The notes under the pieces are model-generated. The model did no database searches, was not told the origin of the DNA, and saw only the letters and a program-made list of their open reading frames with translations. The translations under genes and the position numbers were made by a program. This document shows positions 7,249-11,244 of a stretch of DNA of 11,244 bases, piece after piece; position 1 is the stretch's first letter, and every line of letters begins with the position of its first letter. Source of the stretch: an uncultured Pseudomonadota bacterium (GTDB lineage Bacteria > Pseudomonadota > Alphaproteobacteria > Rs-D84); NCBI GenBank assembly GCA_947165555.1, contig CAMVAR010000008.1:1-11244 (forward strand). Reading direction: 5' to 3'.

Positions 7249-8070
7249 ATGGTAAAACAAAGAATAGGATATGATGAATATCAAGAGAAGTTATCAGAAG
7301 AAAGACAAGCCGAAGAGGCAAAACAACAAAAGCGAAAAAAAGAAAAAGCAGAAGCCCAAAAGAAGAAAGAGAAAGAAGAATTAGAAAGTGCCGCAGAAAA
7401 GTTACGTAATAAAAAATTGCGCAAAATTTTTGGTCGAACTGTAGATTTTAAAGATTTTCTAAAGCTATTCTTGGTTTCTCAAATGGTGACTTTTGCGGTT
7501 GGAAATATGGCTTATTTTATTGCTGATGATTATGGTGATGATGGTTTAGACTTTTATCATAATGGTGCCGGTGGTAGGAAAATATCTTATTGGCAGGCTT
7601 TTAAGGAGGCTTATGGCCTTGATAGTGAGGCGAGGTCGGCTAAGGTCTATTATGTAACCTTGATAGTGTCTTGTATTGTTTTTGTTATGGGGGGGTATGC
7701 TGTGGTTAGCGATGGTAAAGATGATAGGTTATATACTTTGCGTACATTAGAACAGTTGAAAGATTACGGTGTAAATGTAAAACAATTGCTTGCAGATATG
7801 GGATCGCAGACGAATAAAATAATATCGTCTTTGTCAAAGTTGGATCGTGGGTATTTTGATAATTTGGCGCGCGGGGGATTGAATAAAGCGGATTATGAAA
7901 CTTGTATTGCAATTGTGGAAGGTTATTTGAAATCACATCCAAAAGAATATGAGGAAATTATTAAAGTTATTGATGAAGCGGTGTTGCCAGAATCGATTAA
8001 AAAGAAATACGGCAAAGGGAAAACAGTTTCTTTTGGTGCGGCCAAGACATTGTCTGAAATTAAAAGATAA
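7249..8070 (+). CDS. Unrecognised membrane protein with charged coiled-coil N-terminus
   Basis: I do not recognise this 273-residue protein. Residues 10-60 are dominated by Lys, Glu, Gln and Ala and look like a long charged helix or coiled coil. Two hydrophobic segments, about 70-91 and 133-153, are probable membrane helices enclosing an acidic 40-residue loop rich in Asp and Gly. By the positive-inside rule both ends would be cytoplasmic. Residues 160-250 look helical and soluble. No enzymatic motif, signal peptide or repeat was seen. The start is supported by a strong AGGAG at 7238-7242, 6 bases before ATG. The gene sits alone between two terminators. Codon use differs from neighbours: 6 of 13 Arg codons are AGA/AGG and six Ala codons are GCT, all six between residues 88 and 151, against no GCT and 2 of 21 AGA/AGG in the preceding gene. 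No clear promoter was found in 7225-7248. Confidence 0.82.
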   Translation: MVKQRIGYDEYQEKLSEERQAEEAKQQKRKKEKAEAQKKKEKEELESAAEKLRNKKLRKIFGRTVDFKDFLKLFLVSQMVTFAVGNMAYFIADDYGDDGLDFYHNGAGGRKISYWQAFKEAYGLDSEARSAKVYYVTLIVSCIVFVMGGYAVVSDGKDDRLYTLRTLEQLKDYGVNVKQLLADMGSQTNKIISSLSKLDRGYFDNLARGGLNKADYETCIAIVEGYLKSHPKEYEEIIKVIDEAVLPESIKKKYGKGKTVSFGAAKTLSEIKR

Positions 8071-8078
8071 TAAAAAAT

Positions 8079-8133
8079 AGTGATTAGTAAGACGGGCGCG
8101 GATGCGCCCGTTTTTATAACTAACCACTAACAC
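8079..8133. repeat. Repeat-flanked terminator element, copy A
   Basis: AGTGATTAGT (8079-8088) and ACTAACCACT (8119-8128) are inverted repeats matching at 9 of 10 positions and enclose the terminator hairpin. The right flank (8119-8133) is the exact reverse complement of 15 bases at 10786-10800 in copy B. The element fills most of the gap between the convergent stops at 8070 and 8134. Confidence 0.65.
8092..8115 (+). terminator. Rho-independent terminator after the membrane protein gene
   Basis: An 8-bp perfect GC-rich stem, ACGGGCGC (8092-8099) with GCGCCCGT (8104-8111), closes a GGAT loop and runs into five Ts (8111-8115). The minus strand lacks an adjacent T-run, so this suits the rightward gene better than mnmE. 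Confidence 0.88.
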
Positions 8134-9435
8134 TTATTTCCCCAAACACAACTGTGAAAATGTGGCGTCAAGGATTTCCGCCGTGCCGATTGTGCCAAGT
8201 ATTTTGCCAATGGCATCGGCGGCGTATCGAACATGTTCGGCCAATATATCATAATCGCCGTTTGGTTTTGTCATCGCGTTTTCTAATTCGCGGGCGGCGG
8301 TTGTCAATAAATCATGCGTGCGCGCGTTTATCATTAAAACCGATTCACCGCGTCCGGTAATGTCGTTTATACGCGTGCGCAGCGTTTTCATCATTTCATC
8401 AAATCCGGCACCCGTTTTCGCCGATACATAGATTGCGTTTTCTATGTTGTGCGAATCGACCGTGTCGCATTTGTTGACGACCAGTATTTCACCCGGCGCG
8501 ATTGGGGCCGCTTTGCCATTCGGAACAATGATGTGCAAAATAATATCTGCGTTTTCAATCTCTTGGTTTGTGCGTTCTATGCCGATTCGTTCAACCGAAT
8601 CGGTGGTTTTGCGAATACCCGCCGTGTCCGACATATTTACCAAGAATCCGTCTATGTCCAGGTTCGCGGAAACCACATCGCGTGTTGTGCCGGGCGTGTC
8701 GGAAACAATTGCGCGATTTGCGCCAACGATTCGATTAAACAGTGAAGATTTACCAACATTTGTTTCGCCGACCAATACTATATTCACGCCACCACGAATT
8801 GCGCGCGCGGTTTTATATTTCATCAATGCGGCGGAAATCGCCGTATAGAGCGTTTTTATATGTTCGCGAACAGTGTGTCCTATGTTCGCCGGCAAATCAT
8901 CCGCCGGGTAATCGGTCATTGCCGCCGCATAGGCGGAAATTTCCAACATTTGTTGCCGCCAATCGGCATAAACCGTGCCGTCGCCCCCCATCATAGATTT
9001 TAACGCCGTGGCACGTTGTTTGTCGGTTTCGGCATCAAGCAGCGCGGCCAGTCCGTCAACATCGGACAAATCCATTTTGCCATTATAAAACGCGCGCCGT
9101 GAAAATTCGCCTGGGGTGGCGATTCGCATGTCGTGCGCCCGCAAAAATTCAAATATTTTATTTATAACCGCCGGTGCGCCGTGCGAATGAATCTCTATGA
9201 CATCGGTGCCGGTAAAACTGTGCGGGGCGGCAAAATATATAACAACGCATTGGTCAATGATTTCCCCCGCATCGTCGGCCAGGTTTGTAAAATACGCATG
9301 CCGTGGCGCCAAGGTGGCGCGCCCAATAATTTTTTGTGCAAAGTCTTGTAAATCGTTGCCCGATATGCGAATTACCGCAACGCCGGATTTCCCATGCCCA
9401 GATGATAATGCAAAAATTGTATCGTTATTATTCAT
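8134..9435 (-). CDS. mnmE: tRNA modification GTPase MnmE (TrmE)
   Basis: MnmE works with MnmG to install the 5-carboxymethylaminomethyl group on the wobble uridine of certain tRNAs. The 433-residue protein starts with the family N-terminal block (DTIFALSSG, GVAVIRISG), a tetrahydrofolate-binding domain. It has the inserted GTPase domain with G1 GETNVGKSS at 223-231, G2-region DTPGTTRD at 246-253, G3 DTAGIR at 270-275 and G4 NKCD at 321-324. The C-terminal motif C430-L-G-K433 contains the catalytic cysteine. The helical segment with MTDYPADDLP is also typical. The start lies one base beyond the ruvA stop, with only a weak GGA ribosome site, so it is probably translated by coupling in a ruvA-mnmE transcript. 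Length and motifs are normal for the family, at its short end. Confidence 0.98.
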   Translation of the reverse strand: MNNNDTIFALSSGHGKSGVAVIRISGNDLQDFAQKIIGRATLAPRHAYFTNLADDAGEIIDQCVVIYFAAPHSFTGTDVIEIHSHGAPAVINKIFEFLRAHDMRIATPGEFSRRAFYNGKMDLSDVDGLAALLDAETDKQRATALKSMMGGDGTVYADWRQQMLEISAYAAAMTDYPADDLPANIGHTVREHIKTLYTAISAALMKYKTARAIRGGVNIVLVGETNVGKSSLFNRIVGANRAIVSDTPGTTRDVVSANLDIDGFLVNMSDTAGIRKTTDSVERIGIERTNQEIENADIILHIIVPNGKAAPIAPGEILVVNKCDTVDSHNIENAIYVSAKTGAGFDEMMKTLRTRINDITGRGESVLMINARTHDLLTTAARELENAMTKPNGDYDILAEHVRYAADAIGKILGTIGTAEILDATFSQLCLGK

Positions 9436-9436
9436 A

Positions 9437-10009
9437 TTATTTATTTCCGCTTATTTCCCGTAATGCCATGGGGACCAGTTTTGTTATGTCGGCGGTTGGG
9501 TTTTGTGCAACCAATTTTTGTGCCATATCAATAATATCCATACGCCGGTATCCCAATGATTCCAACGCAGACAGTAAATCCGGCAATACGCCGGTTGACG
9601 ATACATCGGGCGTGAACAGTGTTGCGGACGCGCCCGCGACGCGCGATTTTAATTCAACAATAATTTTTTCCGCCATCTTTTTGCCGACACCCGGCGCGGT
9701 CGAAATTGTTTTCGCGTCGCCCGTTGCAATTGCGGTCATAAGTGTATCGGCCTTTATCGTTCCCATAATCGACATCGCAACCCGTGGCCCAACACCCGAC
9801 AACATATTAAACAAATCGCGCCCCGATTGATTCATAAACCCAAACAGACGAATCGAATCTTCGCGGACAACCGTTTCAATCCAGAGCGATATGTTCGTTC
9901 CCAATGTCAATGTTTCCGGCGTATAGACCATATATCCAACGCCGCCCGTCATCAAAATTATGTGGTCATTGCCAATGTAATCAACAATGCCTTGCAATTT
10001 TCCAATCAT
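9437..10009 (-). CDS. ruvA: Holliday junction branch migration protein RuvA
   Basis: RuvA tetramers bind four-way DNA junctions and load the RuvB motor for branch migration. The 190-residue product begins MIGKLQGIV, as expected for the OB-fold domain I. It contains two helix-hairpin-helix motifs, LSGVGP at 70-75 and APGVGKKMAEKI at 105-116, followed by a linker and the C-terminal three-helix domain (about 141-190, with DLLSALESLGY) that contacts RuvB. AAGGA (complement of 10016-10020) lies 6 bases before the ATG. The gene is followed after one base by mnmE rather than by ruvB, and yebC separates it from ruvC. All functional parts appear intact. Confidence 0.97.
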   Translation of the reverse strand: MIGKLQGIVDYIGNDHIILMTGGVGYMVYTPETLTLGTNISLWIETVVREDSIRLFGFMNQSGRDLFNMLSGVGPRVAMSIMGTIKADTLMTAIATGDAKTISTAPGVGKKMAEKIIVELKSRVAGASATLFTPDVSSTGVLPDLLSALESLGYRRMDIIDMAQKLVAQNPTADITKLVPMALREISGNK

Positions 10010-10038
10010 TTGTTATCCTTATGCCATATTATTTTAAT
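10010..10038 (+). promoter_or_regulatory. Predicted yebC promoter
   Basis: TTGTTA (10010-10015), 17 bp and TTTAAT (10033-10038) predict a start near 10045 and a leader of about 18 bases holding AAAAGG at 10050-10055. The -10 overlaps the opposing ruvA -10 by four bases. Confidence 0.55.
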
Positions 10039-10059
10039 CTAATAAAATCAAAAGGTCAA
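10031..10059 (-). promoter_or_regulatory. Predicted ruvA-mnmE promoter
   Basis: On the minus strand, TTGACC (10054-10059), exactly 17 bp and TAAAAT (10031-10036) give a strong sigma-70-like promoter. The predicted start near 10024 leaves a leader of about 15 bases that includes the ruvA ribosome site. The -35 overlaps the yebC ribosome site. Confidence 0.65.
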
Positions 10060-10062
10060 ACA

Positions 10063-10779
10063 ATGAGTGGACACAGCAAGTGGCATAATATTCAACATAA
10101 AAAGGGGCTGGCCGATGCGGCGCGCAGTGGTCTGTTCACAAAATTGGCGCGTGAAATTACTATGGCGGCAAAATTGGGCGATAAAAACCCGGATAACAAC
10201 CCGCGGTTGCGACTTGCCATTTTACAGGCACGCAAAAATTCTATGCCGAACGATAATATTAAACGTGCCATCGACAAGGCATCGGGTTCAAATACCGAAA
10301 ACTATGTTGCCGTGCGTTACGAAGGATATGGCCCCGGTGCCGTTCCGGTAATTGTAGAGGCGTTGACCGATAACCCGCGCCGCACCGTGCCCGAGGTTCG
10401 CAATATATTTGCCAAAAATGGTGGCAATATGGGCGAAGAGGGGTCGGTTGTGTTCATGTTCACGCGTGTTGGGCAAATATTCTATCCGGCGACAATCGGT
10501 AAAACCGAAGACGAAATGATGGAAATTGTTATGAATGCGGGTGCCGATAACCTTGAAACATCGGACGAAGGATTCATTATTACAACCAAGCCCGATGATT
10601 TTATGAATGTGCAAAAGGCGATTTCTGATGCCCTTGGCGAACCGGAAAATGCAGAATTGACATGGGTTCCAAATATGCCGATGGATTTAGACGAAGAATC
10701 ATACGCAAAAATTGAAAAGTTGGTTGATGCGTTGGATGCCAATGACGATGTGCAAAAGGTATTCACCGCCGCAAATTAG
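10063..10779 (+). CDS. yebC: YebC/TACO1 family protein
   Basis: The family binds ribosomes or nucleic acid. It was long annotated as a transcriptional regulator, and the mitochondrial relative TACO1 is a translational activator; more recent work on bacterial members points to relief of stalling at proline-rich sequences. The 238-residue protein begins with the signature MSGHSKWHNIQHKK, followed by FTKLAREI, NPRLRLAI and the YEGYGPG block near residue 90, and an acidic C-terminal part. The start at 10063 is fixed by this signature and by AAAAGG 7 bases upstream; an in-frame ATG at 9904 lies inside ruvA and is not used. yebC is usually co-oriented upstream of ruvC; here it is reversed between ruvC and ruvA. 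Its TAG stop falls in the first unit of a repeat element, and a terminator follows. Confidence 0.97.
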   Translation: MSGHSKWHNIQHKKGLADAARSGLFTKLAREITMAAKLGDKNPDNNPRLRLAILQARKNSMPNDNIKRAIDKASGSNTENYVAVRYEGYGPGAVPVIVEALTDNPRRTVPEVRNIFAKNGGNMGEEGSVVFMFTRVGQIFYPATIGKTEDEMMEIVMNAGADNLETSDEGFIITTKPDDFMNVQKAISDALGEPENAELTWVPNMPMDLDEESYAKIEKLVDALDANDDVQKVFTAAN

Positions 10780-10825
10780 TGATTAGTGTTAGTGGTTAGT
10801 GCGGGCGCATTTCGCGCCCGTTTTT
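10778..10825. repeat. Repeat-flanked terminator element, copy B
   Basis: Three tandem AGTG(N)TT-like units of 6-7 bases, ending in a partial fourth, run from 10778 to 10800 directly into the hairpin. AGTGATTAGT matches the left arm of copy A, and GTGTTAGTGGTTAGT (10786-10800) is the exact reverse complement of its right arm. There is no matching right arm here because ruvC begins at once. Confidence 0.6.
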
Positions 10826-10830
10826 ATTTT
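10802..10830 (+). terminator. Rho-independent terminator after yebC
   Basis: CGGGCGC (10802-10808) pairs perfectly with GCGCCCG (10814-10820) around an ATTTC loop, followed by TTTTTATTTT. The T-tract contains the ruvC stop codon (complement of 10824-10826), so the two convergent genes overlap at the signal. Confidence 0.87.
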
Positions 10831-11244
10831 ATAAATTTTTCAAATTGGGTTGTGTTGGCGTGGGCCAGGGCGATTGCGATGGCGTCGCTTTCGTCCGGCG
10901 TTTTGGGGTTTGCGCCCGGCAACAGTATTCGCACCATTTTATCAACCGACGTTTTGTCCGCATGGCCCGCACCGGTAAGAATTTTTTTAACACGATTCGG
11001 TTCGTATTCAAATACCGGAATATTTCTAACCGATATCGCAACCATTGCCGCCGCGCGTGCGTGTCCCAAAATAAGTGTCGTTGTCGGATTTTTGTTTACA
11101 AAGGTTATTTCCATGCTGGATTCGTCCGGCGAAAAAGTATCAACTAATTTTGTGACTTCGTTAAAAATAATCGCCAAGCGTTCGGACAGTGCCCCGGTCT
11201 TTTTGGGTAAAATCACACCGCTTGCGATATATTTTCGCGCCTTG
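10824..11244 (-). CDS. ruvC: Crossover junction endodeoxyribonuclease RuvC (partial, N-terminus beyond right edge)
   Basis: RuvC nicks Holliday junctions symmetrically to resolve recombination intermediates. The visible 139 residues include YIASGVI, just after the missing first strand, the catalytic Glu in SSMEITFVNKN (codon 11109-11111), the LGHARAA helix, the YEPNRVKK segment, the GAGHADKTSVDKMV region, and the final acidic pair in PDESDAIAIALAHA (Asp codons 10893-10895 and 10884-10886). The first catalytic Asp lies outside the window. A GTG at 11216 is not the start, because upstream codons in frame (KARKYIASG) match the family. About 25-35 residues are missing at the N-terminus. It is convergent with yebC, and its stop lies in the yebC terminator T-tract. 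Confidence 0.94.
   Translation of the reverse strand, partial: KARKYIASGVILPKKTGALSERLAIIFNEVTKLVDTFSPDESSMEITFVNKNPTTTLILGHARAAAMVAISVRNIPVFEYEPNRVKKILTGAGHADKTSVDKMVRILLPGANPKTPDESDAIAIALAHANTTQFEKFIK

Noticed and set aside
7603..7615. Perfect AAGGAGG followed by ATG inside the unknown membrane protein gene
   Set aside because: Only 3 bases separate it from the ATG, and the resulting frame stops after about 14 codons. The motif simply encodes Lys-Glu in the main frame.
8079..8133. CRISPR-like or att-site interpretation of the repeat arms
   Set aside because: There are no regularly spaced spacers, no cas genes, no integrase and no tRNA nearby. Terminator-associated intergenic repeats explain the signal better.
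8444..8848. 134-residue open frame antisense to mnmE
   Set aside because: It lies entirely within the conserved MnmE GTPase domain, and its sequence mirrors that domain in the complementary frame.
9904..10062. In-frame extension of yebC to an upstream ATG, adding 53 residues
   Set aside because: The extension lies mostly inside ruvA on the other strand. The family signature MSGHSKW begins at 10063, which has its own ribosome site and promoter.
11214..11216. GTG as the start of ruvC
   Set aside because: The frame stays open to the window edge, and the upstream residues (YIASG) match conserved RuvC sequence, so the gene is truncated by the window and does not start here.

Overview
The window reads as ordinary chromosomal core genome from an alphaproteobacterium of moderate to low GC. 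The main evidence is the AddB of the alphaproteobacterial type, the lipoprotein/rsmI pair, and a yebC/ruvC/ruvA cluster. Leucine is mostly TTG, alanine is GCC/GCG/GCA with GCT almost absent, and several proteins are shorter than their family norms (AddB 840, EngB 184, RsmI 265 residues). That suggests a compact, possibly host-associated lineage, but this is an inference from composition and gene length and no species is claimed.

Left part (1-4763): a partial lipoprotein gene of the penicillin-binding-protein-activator/periplasmic-binding type runs leftward off the edge. Diverging from it is a tight rightward operon rsmI-engB-addB (16S rRNA methyltransferase, ribosome-assembly GTPase, double-strand-break repair subunit), with 4-bp and 14-bp overlaps. 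addA is not next to addB.

Middle (4760-8133): exonuclease III (xthA) runs leftward and shares the palindrome CTAG with the end of addB. Diverging from xthA is a long-chain acyl-CoA synthetase-like gene ending in a hairpin terminator. It is followed by an unrecognised two-helix membrane protein with a charged coiled-coil N-terminus and aberrant codon use in its middle.

Right part (8134-11244): ruvA-mnmE form a leftward operon. yebC lies on the opposite strand between ruvA and a partial ruvC, so the usual yebC-ruvC-ruvA-ruvB order is broken and ruvB is absent from the visible stretch.

Gene ends are very economical. Divergent pairs share 48-68 bp spacers in which the two predicted -10 boxes overlap. 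Both convergent gaps (8071-8133 and 10780-10823) are filled by related repeat-plus-hairpin elements. No stretch above 300 bases lacks a gene. No rRNA, tRNA, CRISPR, transposase or defence operon is visible, and I found no convincing new multi-gene system. The best leads are the orphan membrane protein, the repeat-terminator family and the shared-(-10) divergent promoters.
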